Source of the DNA: Luteitalea sp. TBR-22
Lineage (GTDB): Bacteria > Acidobacteriota > Vicinamibacteria > Vicinamibacterales > Vicinamibacteraceae
Direction of reading: 5' to 3'
Assembly (NCBI RefSeq): GCF_016865485.1
Contig: NZ_AP024452.1
Coordinates: forward strand, 3,804,501 to 3,868,500
Length of the DNA stretch: 64,000 bases
Shown piece after piece: positions 40,062 through 49,063 of the stretch. The notes below the pieces were generated by a model. That model worked only from the letters and a program-made list of their open reading frames with translations, did no database searches and was not told the origin of the DNA. The first letter of the stretch is position 1. Each line of letters opens with the position of its first letter. Position numbers and translations under genes: made by a program.

Positions 40062-41444
40062 ATGACCCGCCAACCCTCGCGGCGACGTTTCCTCACCCAA
40101 TCGGCGGCCGGCGCGGCTGCCACCCTCGGCGCCGCCTCGACCGCTTCGTCCGTGCTGTCCGCGCAGTCGCAGGATCGTGTTGCCGGCGCCAACCGGCGCG
40201 TCCGCGTCGCGCTCATCGGCTGCGGTGGCATGGGCAACAGCGACCTCCGCGACATGCTCAAGTCGGGCGCGCAGCTCGTGGCGCTGTGCGACGTCGACGA
40301 CCGGCAGGTCGCCAAGACGGCCGCGTCGATCAGCAAGCAGTTCAGCCAGACCGCCGAGTTCACCACGCGCGACTTCCGCAAGGTGCTCGACCGCAAGGAC
40401 ATCGATGCGGTGATCGTGGCCACGCCAGATCACTGGCACGCGTTGCCGACGGTGCTGGCCTGCCAGGCGGGCAAGGACGTCTACGTCGAGAAGCCGCTGG
40501 CGCTGACCATCGGCGAGGGCCGCGTGATGGTCGACGCCGCGCGCACCTACGGACGCGTGGTGCAGATGGGCACGCAGCAGCGCAGCGCCAAGCACTTCAC
40601 CGATGCGGTCGAGTACGTGAAGAGCGGCGCACTGGGCAAGATCCGCGTCGTGAAGACGTGGGCCTACCAGGACTGGATGGGCAACATCCCGGTGAAGCCC
40701 GATGGACCGGCCCCGGCCGAGGTGGACTACGACATGTGGCTCGGGCCGGCCAGGCTGCGGCCGTTCAACGAGAACCGCTTCCACTTCAACTTCCGCTGGT
40801 ACTACGACTACTCGGGCGGCCTGATGACCGACTGGGGCGCCCACATGATCGACATCGCCAACTGGGGGATGGGTGTGAAGGCGCCGAAGTCCGCGGTGTC
40901 GGTGGGCGGCAAGTTCGGCTTCCCCGATGATGCCGAGGAGACGCCCGACACGCAGCAGGCGCTGTGGGAGTGCGACGGGTTCTCGATGATGTGGGAGCAC
41001 GCCACGTCGATCGGCCAGGGCCCATACATGCGCGATCACGGCGTCGCGTTCCACGGCAACAACGGCGTGCTGGTCGTCGACCGCGGCGGCTGGGAAGTGC
41101 TGCCCGAGACCGAGACGGTCAAGGGCAAGAAGTCGTACCGGATGATCGGCGAGCCGCGGAAGGGCACCGGCGGCGAGGACTCGCACCTCAAGCACGTGCA
41201 GGACTTCCTCGACTGCATGGACACGCGAAAGGCGCCGCGCTCCGACGTCGAGGTCGGCCACAACTCGATGATTGCCTGCCACCTGGCCAACATCGCATTC
41301 CGGCTGAACCGCCGCGTGCAGTGGGACGCCGACAAGGAGCAGTTCGTCGGCGACGCCGAGGCGCAGAAACTGGTGATGCCGACGTACCGCGCCCCGTGGT
41401 CGCTGCCGAAGATCACGCGCGCCACGTCGTCGGCGTCACGGTAG
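40062..41444 (+). CDS. Tat-exported Gfo/Idh/MocA family oxidoreductase
   Basis: The 460-residue protein has a strong twin-arginine signal (RRRFLTQSAAGAAATLGAAS, residues 7-26). The NAD(P) fold follows with VRVALIGCGGMGNSD and the family motif VYVEKPLALT, then the C-terminal substrate domain with GGLMTDWGAHMIDIANW. These enzymes oxidise or isomerise sugars with tightly bound NAD, and the Tat signal allows export with cofactor bound. They are numerous in Acidobacteriota and Planctomycetota. The ATG at 40062 has CGGAGAG 6-7 nt upstream. A paralogue with similar layout lies at 49064-50455. Confidence 0.9.
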   Translation: MTRQPSRRRFLTQSAAGAAATLGAASTASSVLSAQSQDRVAGANRRVRVALIGCGGMGNSDLRDMLKSGAQLVALCDVDDRQVAKTAASISKQFSQTAEFTTRDFRKVLDRKDIDAVIVATPDHWHALPTVLACQAGKDVYVEKPLALTIGEGRVMVDAARTYGRVVQMGTQQRSAKHFTDAVEYVKSGALGKIRVVKTWAYQDWMGNIPVKPDGPAPAEVDYDMWLGPARLRPFNENRFHFNFRWYYDYSGGLMTDWGAHMIDIANWGMGVKAPKSAVSVGGKFGFPDDAEETPDTQQALWECDGFSMMWEHATSIGQGPYMRDHGVAFHGNNGVLVVDRGGWEVLPETETVKGKKSYRMIGEPRKGTGGEDSHLKHVQDFLDCMDTRKAPRSDVEVGHNSMIACHLANIAFRLNRRVQWDADKEQFVGDAEAQKLVMPTYRAPWSLPKITRATSSASR

Positions 41445-41452
41445 TCCCAGTG

Positions 41453-41478
41453 GGTAGGGACGGCTCTCCGAGCCGTCC
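41453..41478. repeat. GGTAGG hairpin with TCC loop (single)
   Basis: GGTAGG is followed by a perfect stem GGACGGCTC/GAGCCGTCC around TCC (41458-41478). It matches one half of the two-hairpin element at 31739-31805. A run of ten C follows at 41480-41489. Confidence 0.7.
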
Positions 41479-41507
41479 GCCCCCCCCCCGATCCAATTCC
41501 GCTTCCT

Positions 41508-41570
41508 CGACTGCCGACCGCCGACTGCCCACTGCCGGTCACCCGACTCCCGACTCCCGATTCCCGATTC
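41508..41570. repeat. Heptanucleotide array, units CGACTGC then CCGACTC/CCGATTC
   Basis: Nine units in one seven-base register: CGACTGC, CGACCGC, CGACTGC, CCACTGC, CGGTCAC, then CCGACTC twice and CCGATTC twice. The latter are the reverse complement of the GGGAGTC/GGGAATC units at 50474. Confidence 0.82.
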
Positions 41571-41584
41571 CCGTCTACTCGTCC

Positions 41585-42475
41585 ATGCCCCTGCTCTCGT
41601 CGCCCACCTCCCGTCGCCAGTTCCTCGCCGCCACCGCGGGCGCGGCTGCCGCAACCCTCACCTTCCCGTCGATCGTGCGAGGCGCGCAGGCCAGCGGCGC
41701 ACGCCCCCTCCGGCTCGCGCTGTTGTCGGACACGCACATCCCTGCCGACCCGGCCGAGCGCTATCGCGGGTACTCACCCGTCGAAAACCTCGCGAAGGTC
41801 GTGCCGCAGGTTGCGGCCGCCAAAGTCGAGGGCGTGCTGATCGGCGGCGACCTCGCGCGCCTCGAGGGGCTGCCGGCCGACTACGCACGGTTGAAGGACA
41901 TGCTGGCCCCCATCACCTCGACGCTCCCGGTCGGCATGGTGCTCGGCAACCACGACCATCGCGCCAACTTCCTGCAGGCATTCGGCGCCTCGGCCGCCGC
42001 GCCCGTGGCGAACAAGCACACGTCCACGGTCGACAAGGGCGGCTTGCGCTTCGTGCTGCTCGACTCGCTGCTGTCTCCGAACGTCACCCCGGGGCAACTC
42101 GGGAGCGCCCAGCGCGACTGGTTGGCCAGGCACCTTGCCGCCTCGTCCGCGACACCGACAGTCGTGGTCGTCCACCACACCCTCGGCGCGAGCGACGGCG
42201 AACTCGTGGACGCCGAACGACTCTTCGACGTGCTGCGCCCGCACAAACAGGTGAAGGCCGTGATGTACGGCCACTCGCACAAGTACGAGGTGAAGGAGCG
42301 CGACGGCCTGCAGTTGATCAACCTGCCGGCCGTGGCGTACCCGTTCGCCGACAGCGAGCCGGTCGGCTGGGTGGAGTCGGTGTGGACCAGCGACGGCGTG
42401 GACCTCACGCTGCGCAGCGTCGGCGGCAACCAGGCCGCCAACGGCCAGACCACGTCGGTGCACTGGGCGCGGTAG
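41585..42475 (+). CDS. Tat-exported metallophosphoesterase
   Basis: The 296-residue protein has a twin-arginine signal (RRQFLAATAGAAAATLTFPS, residues 10-29). The calcineurin-like phosphoesterase motifs are in order: LLSDTHIP, IGGDLARL, GNHDHRANF, VVVHHTL and YGHSHKYEV, which supply all ligands for the dimetal site. It should cleave a phosphoester outside the cytoplasm; the substrate is unknown. The ATG at 41585 follows the heptad array with no clear ribosome binding site. Confidence 0.88.
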   Translation: MPLLSSPTSRRQFLAATAGAAAATLTFPSIVRGAQASGARPLRLALLSDTHIPADPAERYRGYSPVENLAKVVPQVAAAKVEGVLIGGDLARLEGLPADYARLKDMLAPITSTLPVGMVLGNHDHRANFLQAFGASAAAPVANKHTSTVDKGGLRFVLLDSLLSPNVTPGQLGSAQRDWLARHLAASSATPTVVVVHHTLGASDGELVDAERLFDVLRPHKQVKAVMYGHSHKYEVKERDGLQLINLPAVAYPFADSEPVGWVESVWTSDGVDLTLRSVGGNQAANGQTTSVHWAR

Positions 42476-42484
42476 GTTCACGAC

Positions 42485-42629
42485 GGCCGACCTGGCGGTC
42501 GGCCACCACGTCCCGTGGATTTCGTGGCCGTCGACCTTCAGGTCGACGATCAGAGTTCCCTTGCCAGTGCTGACCGTCGCCCAAGGGCGACGGCTACACC
42601 TGACTCCTGGCGACGGCTACACCTGACTT
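42485..42629. repeat. Cluster of palindromes and a 23-bp direct repeat
   Basis: The gap holds GGCCGACC/GGTCGGCC (42485-42504), CCGTCGACC/GGTCGACG (42528-42549), the perfect CCGTCGCCCAAGGGCGACGG (42574-42593, identical to the 20-mer at 23964) and two 23-bp direct copies starting GGCGACGGCTACACCTGACT (from about 42584 and 42607). It separates convergent genes. No ORF was seen. Confidence 0.75.
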
Positions 42630-45125
42630 CTAGGGCACGCGGACGAAGCGCACGCTGCCGGCGACGTCGGTCAGGCCGACGACGACGAAGGGGCGCGGCG
42701 GCTCGCTCGACGCCGGCGGGGCAGCCATCGGCTCGGATGTCCACTCGACGACGAACCCGCCGGGTTCGCTGGTGACCCGCGTGATGCGCGGCGTTGCCGG
42801 TGCCTCGTCCTCCGACACGACGGCGAGCAGCGTGACGCGATCGAAGTCGATGTTCGGCGCCGCCTGGCGGGTCGGCAGCGTGCGCCAGAAGCCGCGCCAC
42901 TCCTCTTCGGTGACGATCACCAGCGGACCGCGGTGCGCCGAACGCGTGAGCGGACCACTCGCCACCGACAGCGGTGTGAGCGCGCGCGGCGCGCTCGTCG
43001 TCGACGGGGCGGCCGGCGGCGCTGTGGCGGACGACTCGGTGGCGGGCATCGCCGTGCTGCCGGCAGTCGGCACGACGCGGGATGCGACCGGCGCGGCGAG
43101 CGCGCCGACTTCGAAGCGCACCGGAATCGCATGGGCGCGCGGCCGGCCCTCGGCCCGCTGCCGCGCCTCCACGACCAGCGTGTAGCCGCCAGCCGGCACG
43201 CCCTCGGTCGTCACGACGCCCGTGGCGCGCAGCCGCCCCTCGCCCGCCGCTTCGACCCGTGCCGCCACGTCGCGCACGCTGCTGCCCGACGCGTCGAGCA
43301 GGCGCGCGCGCACCTCGGCCCGATCGCCGCGCACCGCATCCCCCGCCACCTCGACCTGGTACGCCAGCGGGTGCCCGGGCGGGAACGTGCGGGCCAGTGT
43401 CGGTCGCACGCCGTCGGCGTCCTCGCCGAGCAGCGTGGGCACGCCGAGCACGAGGTCACCCGACGGCTTCCGCATGTCGATCGGGTGCAGCAGCAGTCCC
43501 GTGCGCTGTCCGTCCGGCGTGGACGCCGCCACCCGCAATTGGTACTGCCCCGGCGCCAGCGTGAGCGTGATGCTGCCTTCCCACGCGAAGTCCGCCGAGG
43601 GTCGGCTCATCGCGAACCGCTCGACGCTGCCGACCTTGCCCGTGTCGTCGGCGGCCAGCACCAGCAGGTCGATCGACGGGGCGTCGATCGCCGTGTCGGG
43701 CTCAACGCGGAGCGTCACGAGGGCGCGGGCCGGTCCGTCGCTGGCAAACTGCGGCGCGACGTGAACCCGCAAGGCCAGTGTGCCGAACGGCACGCCGCCG
43801 CGGATGACCTCAGCGAGTCGGCTGGTTGCCACGTCTGGCGACGCGGCCGGCGACGGCGCCTCTTCGCGGCGAGGCTCGACGACGAAGGCGCGGCGCGAGG
43901 AGACCTTCAGGCCGCGACGCTTCACCTTCACCTCGATGCGATGCCGTCCCTCGATGGCCGAGGCCGCCGACTCGTAGGCGATCACGTACGAGGCGAGGTT
44001 CTGCCGCACGACCTCCGCCGCCAGCTTCTCGACGTTGTTGGCGTTCTGGATCCAGCGGCCGCCGGTGTCGCGGGCGATCTGGGTGAGCGGGATGCGCACC
44101 ATGTCGTCGGTGCCGAGCGATATCGTGGAACCACCCCTGCCCTGGAAGGTCGTGTCAGCAGTTCCCACGCGCATGCGGCCACCAGTGCCGCGGTCGTTGA
44201 ACACCGGCTTGCCCTCGGTCGGAGCGAAGTTCTCCCGAGGGTCGATGGCGTAGACCGTCACGTCGCCACGGAGCAGGCGCTGAAGCCCGGCGAACTGGGC
44301 GTCGCCATTCCCCCTGGGGTCGAGGGGCGACACGCCCATGTCGGTGACGAACCAGAACAGGACCTTTCGACGGGAGCCGGTCCGCGAAAACAGTTCGCCA
44401 ACGGCCGAGAGCGCGCCGGCGCGCCGCGCGGCTCGAGTCGGATCGGCACAATCAGGCGAGTTGACGACGTCCGAACCGACACCGCACGGGGCGTCGACAC
44501 TACTCGGCGTGGTGGAGATGGCCATCGGATTCTTCACGCCACCGCCCACCGGCAGATACTGCCCGCGAAACGCCTTCACGCGGTCGGCGTGCCCCTGGTT
44601 CGGACGCCCCAAGGTGATCAGCCCGCCACCTTCCCCGCTGGAGTTCACCACGCTGACCAGCGCGTCCTTCGGGATGGCTTCGAGCACGCCGAGACCGGCG
44701 CGGATGGCGCGGTGCGAGTCGTAGGGGCTGATGTTGAGGTCGTCGAGCAGCAGCACGAAGGCGGGCGCGTCGGCGAGATCGCGATTGGTCACGACCTCAT
44801 CGAGTCGCGTCCCTGCCGGGAGCCCTGGCGTGGGTGGCGCGGGCGCGCTGGCGCGCGTCGCATCGAGGAAGCGCACCGAGGCGAGGGGCCGCGGCTCGCC
44901 GTCCTCGAACACCTCGAAGTCGTCCCTGGTGAGGCCGGTGACGACCTTCTCGTCGTCGCCGGTCACGACGGCCGAGACCTCGACGAGCGAGATGCCGCCG
45001 CGGAACGTCGGCCGCTCCTGCGGCGTGGGTTGCTGCGCGAGCGCGGTCAGCGTAAGAGCCGCCACGCCCGCGACCACGAGGACGATGTCCCTGGCGCGCG
45101 TGCGGATACCTGGTCGCACGTACAT
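42630..45125 (-). CDS. VWFA-related acidobacterial exported protein with C-terminal PrcB-like region
   Basis: The 831-residue protein (ATG at 45125) has a signal peptide around residues 9-31 and the opening motif of VWFA-related acidobacterial proteins: FRGGISLVEVSAVVTGDD, then LTRDDFEVFEDGEPRP. The von Willebrand A fold follows with FVLLLDDLNISPYDSHRA, which carries the altered metal site. A middle region of beta domains follows, and near residue 740 a segment like EEEWRGFWRTLP and NIDFDRVTLLAVV resembles the PrcB C-terminal domain. Function is unknown; the family is largely restricted to Acidobacteriota. The frame also opens at 45152, but those residues are encoded by an AATTCGG repeat. Confidence 0.85.
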   Translation of the reverse strand: MYVRPGIRTRARDIVLVVAGVAALTLTALAQQPTPQERPTFRGGISLVEVSAVVTGDDEKVVTGLTRDDFEVFEDGEPRPLASVRFLDATRASAPAPPTPGLPAGTRLDEVVTNRDLADAPAFVLLLDDLNISPYDSHRAIRAGLGVLEAIPKDALVSVVNSSGEGGGLITLGRPNQGHADRVKAFRGQYLPVGGGVKNPMAISTTPSSVDAPCGVGSDVVNSPDCADPTRAARRAGALSAVGELFSRTGSRRKVLFWFVTDMGVSPLDPRGNGDAQFAGLQRLLRGDVTVYAIDPRENFAPTEGKPVFNDRGTGGRMRVGTADTTFQGRGGSTISLGTDDMVRIPLTQIARDTGGRWIQNANNVEKLAAEVVRQNLASYVIAYESAASAIEGRHRIEVKVKRRGLKVSSRRAFVVEPRREEAPSPAASPDVATSRLAEVIRGGVPFGTLALRVHVAPQFASDGPARALVTLRVEPDTAIDAPSIDLLVLAADDTGKVGSVERFAMSRPSADFAWEGSITLTLAPGQYQLRVAASTPDGQRTGLLLHPIDMRKPSGDLVLGVPTLLGEDADGVRPTLARTFPPGHPLAYQVEVAGDAVRGDRAEVRARLLDASGSSVRDVAARVEAAGEGRLRATGVVTTEGVPAGGYTLVVEARQRAEGRPRAHAIPVRFEVGALAAPVASRVVPTAGSTAMPATESSATAPPAAPSTTSAPRALTPLSVASGPLTRSAHRGPLVIVTEEEWRGFWRTLPTRQAAPNIDFDRVTLLAVVSEDEAPATPRITRVTSEPGGFVVEWTSEPMAAPPASSEPPRPFVVVGLTDVAGSVRFVRVP

Positions 45126-45135
45126 GAGCAAGCGC

Positions 45136-45163
45136 AATTCGGAATTCGGCATTCGGAATTGCA
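45136..45163. repeat. Short heptanucleotide array, unit AATTCGG
   Basis: Four units (AATTCGG, AATTCGG, CATTCGG, AATTGCA) lie between two VWFA genes and form a small imperfect palindrome with GCAATTC and GAATTGC at the ends. Confidence 0.7.
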
Positions 45164-45186
45164 GGGCGGAGCCTTTCAGCGCCCTG

Positions 45187-47031
45187 CTACGGCGCCATCA
45201 GCTTCTTCGCCTCGGGGTCCACGAAGGCCGTGGGCTTGGGTGACTGGTTCAACGCCAGCAGGGCCGCCGCGTTGGCCGGCGCCCCGGCGTCGACGGCGAT
45301 GTCCAGGTACATGGACCCGCCGCGCCCGGTGTGCTGATCGACGGTGGCCACGCGCACCTGATGCAGGCCCGGCTCCAGGTCGATGCACCAGATCGTGCGC
45401 AGCCCCAGCTCGCCCAGCATCGCGACCTGCTGCGGGCCGACCTTCAGCTCCGCCTTCTTCTGGGTCGCGTTGGCGATCTTGCCGTTGTCGTCGATGCTCA
45501 GGATCGCCTGCTCGATCTGGAGCCGTTCGTCCTGCACGCCGTCGACCAGCGGACCACCCGCCGTCTCGGTCACGACGGCATAGCGGGTCTTCCCCTTGCG
45601 CTCGCCGATCGCAATCATCTGCACCACCATCGGCAGCGCATCGATGGGCACGATGCCCGACAGCAGCGTCCGCATGTTCGGCGACAGGCTGCCGGGCACC
45701 TTCAGTGTGTCGGGGTCGGCGGGCGGGGGCATGTAGCCCTTGCGCGTATAGACCTTCACACCCGGTCGCTTCACCCGCACCTGGATCGGCCGGACCTTGC
45801 TGCCCTTCACTTCCTTGTCGGGCTCGTAGCTCACGACGTAGTAGTCGCTGGCGTCGCGCAGCACCCGGTCGACGGCCTCTCCCAGGTCGTTGGTGTCGAC
45901 CAGGGACACGCCGCCGGTCAAGGCCGCAAGGTCGCGCAGCTGGTTCTTGGCCTGCACGAACTGCGTGATGACGTTGCTGAGGTCCTCGTGCGCGACTTCG
46001 CGACCGCCGAAGCCACGGGTGCCGGCCTCGCTCCCGATGTCGATCTGCCTGGTGAACCCCTCGATCATGCGGTCGGTGGGCAGGTCCAGGCCGGCTGGAT
46101 TCATCGGATAGATGGCCAGGTCGGCCACCGATGCCTGGGCCAGCGCGTCCATCATGGCCCGCGTCGTGTCGCCGCTGAGGCTGCCCGACGTCGTGATCGC
46201 GCCGCCGACAGATGACCCCTCGGTGAGGAACACCAGCGACTTGCGCCGGCCGCTCACGTCGCGGACGGCGGCCGCGATGCGGCCGATGGCCTCGTAGGTG
46301 TCCTCGAGGCGCATCGCCCTCTGCTGTTCCGAGGCGGCCAGTCCCGGCGTCCGCGTGCCGTTGAGCAGCGGGTTGGAGAAGGTCTGCGGCGTCTGGCGCA
46401 TCTCCAGCGTCGGATCCGGCAGCCGCAGCCCGCCGAACGAGTCGATGATCTCGAGCGCCCGGCGGCGGTCGCGCACGAAGCCTGCCGTGGACATGGTGGG
46501 CGCGCTGGTCAGGCCGACGAAGAGGAGGTCGGATGGCGCCAGGCTGGCCACCAGGTAACGGGCCGCCTCGCGCGCCTTCTGCGTACGCCGGGCGTCGATG
46601 TGCAGGTCGTCGATCAGGATCCCGATGACCCGCGAGGAGGAACTCCACGCGTTGGTCACCAGCGCCGTGCCGGCGTTCGGGTCGGTCGCCGACTCCACCG
46701 TGTCGAGCGGGATCGATCCGCCGTGGTACGTGTACGCGACGAACGACTGCAGTTCCTGCTTCCGCCCGTCGTCGAAGATCTCGAAGTCGTCGGCCCGAAG
46801 GTCGCGGACCGGCTTGCCTTCCGCATCGACGACGAGCGCACTGACCTCGACGCGGGTGACCTTCATCCGGAAGGTCGGCCGCCCCTCGCCAGCGACATTG
46901 GTGTCGAGCGGCAACGTCGGCAGGTCACGCGAGGTCGGCTGGTTCCGCATGCCGCTCATGATCTGGGCGGACGCGATCGACGACAGGCACAGCACGGCAC
47001 ACGCCACGAGGGGCGCAACGCGGAGAGTCAT
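45187..47031 (-). CDS. VWFA-related acidobacterial exported protein
   Basis: The 614-residue protein has a signal peptide (residues 5-23, ending IASAQ). The family start FRMKVTRVEVSALVVDAEG and LRADDFEIFDDGRKQE match the neighbouring gene. A VWA-like domain follows with IGILIDDLHIDARR and SLVFLTEGSSVGG, the latter at the usual MIDAS-proximal strand. The C-terminal third is beta-rich, ending PEAKKLMAP. It is the upstream member of a two-gene tandem on the minus strand (61 nt apart). Role unknown. Confidence 0.86.
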   Translation of the reverse strand: MTLRVAPLVACAVLCLSSIASAQIMSGMRNQPTSRDLPTLPLDTNVAGEGRPTFRMKVTRVEVSALVVDAEGKPVRDLRADDFEIFDDGRKQELQSFVAYTYHGGSIPLDTVESATDPNAGTALVTNAWSSSSRVIGILIDDLHIDARRTQKAREAARYLVASLAPSDLLFVGLTSAPTMSTAGFVRDRRRALEIIDSFGGLRLPDPTLEMRQTPQTFSNPLLNGTRTPGLAASEQQRAMRLEDTYEAIGRIAAAVRDVSGRRKSLVFLTEGSSVGGAITTSGSLSGDTTRAMMDALAQASVADLAIYPMNPAGLDLPTDRMIEGFTRQIDIGSEAGTRGFGGREVAHEDLSNVITQFVQAKNQLRDLAALTGGVSLVDTNDLGEAVDRVLRDASDYYVVSYEPDKEVKGSKVRPIQVRVKRPGVKVYTRKGYMPPPADPDTLKVPGSLSPNMRTLLSGIVPIDALPMVVQMIAIGERKGKTRYAVVTETAGGPLVDGVQDERLQIEQAILSIDDNGKIANATQKKAELKVGPQQVAMLGELGLRTIWCIDLEPGLHQVRVATVDQHTGRGGSMYLDIAVDAGAPANAAALLALNQSPKPTAFVDPEAKKLMAP

Positions 47032-47071
47032 GGTTCGTACCTCGACGCGGGCAGCGGCAGGGGTTGTCTGT

Positions 47072-47077
47072 AGTGTA
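47072..47077 (-). promoter_or_regulatory. Candidate -10 box (TACACT) upstream of a VWFA gene
   Basis: On the minus strand TACACTAC appears 40 nt before the ATG at 47031. The same octamer lies upstream of the VWFA gene at 52249 (52264-52269). The remaining 47078-47250 gap up to the divergent transporter gene shows weak heptad-like sequence but no clear gene. Confidence 0.35.
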
Positions 47078-47250
47078 CTGCCGGAATGCCGGGACCGCCG
47101 CGGCGCGTCGAGCGGCGCTGGCGTCGTGCGAGGGGACGGACGAGGGATGGACGAGCCCCGAAGGCCGACGGCAGCCCGACCGAGGCCGGCCGGGTCAGTC
47201 CATGACATGCTTCAGGACGCGGGCGCCACCGCGGCAGAACGGAGCACGTC

Positions 47251-49056
47251 GTGAACGATGTCGTGAGGTCCCTCACCGCGTGGGCCACGTTTGCCGGCGG
47301 AGTGCTGGTGATCGCCGTCCTGTACTGGGCCCAGGCCGTGCTGGTGCCGTTCGCGCTGGCCGTCCTGTTGACGTTCGTGTTGACGCCGCCGGTGTCGTGG
47401 CTGGAGCGGTGGGTCGGTCGCGTCGCGGCGGTGCTGGTGGCCGTGACCATCGTCTTCGCGACGCTCGGACTCGCCGGATGGGCGCTGAGCAGGCAGGCCG
47501 ACGAACTCGCCGCGAGCCTGCCCGGCTATCGGGCCAACATCCGCGCGAAGATCGCCGACGTGCGTGGCGCCAGCAAGGGCGGCACCGTCGAGAAGATCCA
47601 GGAAACGATCGAGGGCATCCGGACCGACCTCGGCGCAGAGACTCCCGCAGGCACGCCATCGCGTCCGGTCGTGGTCACCTCGACGCCATCCACCGGCTTT
47701 CCGGGCTTCACGTGGCTGGGTCCCATCGTCGGGCCGCTGGGCACGGCAGGACTGGTGGCCGCGCTGGTCATCTTCATGCTGCTCGAGCGACGCGAGTTGC
47801 GCGACCGCCTGATCGGGCTGATTGGCGGCGGCCGGCTCGCCACCACCACCCGGGCCTTCGACGAGGCGGCCCGCCGGGTGAGCCGACAGCTGCTGATGCA
47901 GAGCCTCGTGAGCGTGCTGTGGGGCGCCATGGCGCTGACCGTGCTCTACCTGTTGCACGTGCCCTACGCGCTGGTCTTCGCGGCGCTCGGGGCGGCGCTG
48001 CGCTTCATCCCGTACGTGGGTCCCATCGTCGGCGCGGGTGCGCCCGTCCTGGTCAGCCTGGCCGCGCTCGAAGGCTGGGTAGGCCCGCTGACCGTCCTAG
48101 GCCTCTTCGTCGCGCTGGAACTGTTCACGAACCTCGTGCTCGAGACCGTCTTGTATGCCGGGGCCGTGGGTGTCTCGCAGGTGGCCCTGCTGGTGTCGGT
48201 CGCGTTCTGGACGTGGCTCTGGGGACCGCTCGGCCTGCTCATGGCCTCGCCGCTCACCGTGTGCCTGGTGGTCATCGGCAAGCACGTGCCGGGGCTGGCA
48301 TTCATCGGCATGCTGATCGCCGACACCGGCGTGCTCGCCGAGGATGCCGGCTACTACCAGCGCCTGCTGGCCCGCGACCAGGGCGAAGCGGCCGAGATGA
48401 TCGACCGCCACATCGCCAGCGGCCCACCCGAATCGGTCTTCGACGCGCTGATGCTGCCGGCGCTCGGGTACGCCGAGCGCGATCGGATCGAGGAACGCCT
48501 GTCGCAGGACGAAGAGGCCGCGATCATCGAGGCGACACGCGAACTGCTGGCGGACGCCGTCGAGGGGATGCGGCGCGACGCCGCGCGAGCGGCCGTCGCC
48601 GCCCAGGCCCCCGCACCCCCCGCGACATCCGGCGACGTGGTGCCTGCGACGCAGCAGGCACCAATCGCAGTCCTGGGCTATGCAGTCAACGGCCCGGCCG
48701 ACGAAGTGGCGCTCGCGATGCTGGCCGAACTGTGTGCCGGCCTTCCGCTCAGGGTCGAGATCACGCGCACGCGCATGCTGGCGGCCGAGCTGATTGCGCT
48801 GGTCAGGGAGGGGCCGTTCTCCATCGTGTGCTTCGCCGACCTGCCGCCGAGCCCGTCGTCCAAGACGCGCTACCTCGTCAAGCGCCTTCGGTCGGCGCTT
48901 CCGGAGGTGCGCATCGCCGTCGGACGATGGGGACCGGCCGTGCTGGCCGACGAGGGCGGCGAAGCCCTGCTCAGGGCGGGTGCCAGTCACCTGGCCTCCA
49001 CCCTGATCGACAGCCGGGACTACCTGCGCGGGCTCACGGCCGACGCGCCCGGCTAG
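47251..49056 (+). CDS. AI-2E family transporter (PerM-like) with an extra C-terminal domain
   Basis: The 601-residue protein has the AI-2E/PerM profile: helices at the start, a central periplasmic helical part and GLVAALVIFMLLERRELRDRLIG, then ALRFIPYVGPIVGAGAPV and four more helices up to about residue 365. Family members include an AI-2 exporter in E. coli and Na+/H+ or other antiporters. After about residue 370 comes a cytoplasmic helical linker and a 120-residue Rossmann-like domain (LGYAVNGPADEVALAMLAELC) reminiscent of cobalamin-binding folds. The GTG start at 47251 has GGAGC upstream. Confidence 0.83.
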   Translation: MNDVVRSLTAWATFAGGVLVIAVLYWAQAVLVPFALAVLLTFVLTPPVSWLERWVGRVAAVLVAVTIVFATLGLAGWALSRQADELAASLPGYRANIRAKIADVRGASKGGTVEKIQETIEGIRTDLGAETPAGTPSRPVVVTSTPSTGFPGFTWLGPIVGPLGTAGLVAALVIFMLLERRELRDRLIGLIGGGRLATTTRAFDEAARRVSRQLLMQSLVSVLWGAMALTVLYLLHVPYALVFAALGAALRFIPYVGPIVGAGAPVLVSLAALEGWVGPLTVLGLFVALELFTNLVLETVLYAGAVGVSQVALLVSVAFWTWLWGPLGLLMASPLTVCLVVIGKHVPGLAFIGMLIADTGVLAEDAGYYQRLLARDQGEAAEMIDRHIASGPPESVFDALMLPALGYAERDRIEERLSQDEEAAIIEATRELLADAVEGMRRDAARAAVAAQAPAPPATSGDVVPATQQAPIAVLGYAVNGPADEVALAMLAELCAGLPLRVEITRTRMLAAELIALVREGPFSIVCFADLPPSPSSKTRYLVKRLRSALPEVRIAVGRWGPAVLADEGGEALLRAGASHLASTLIDSRDYLRGLTADAPG

Positions 49057-49063
49057 GTCGCCG

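Noticed and set aside
41480-41489. Run of ten C as a phase-variable tract
   Set aside because: It lies 95 nt or more from the next start codon and outside a visible promoter, so a switch role is unsupported. It could be a sequencing problem.
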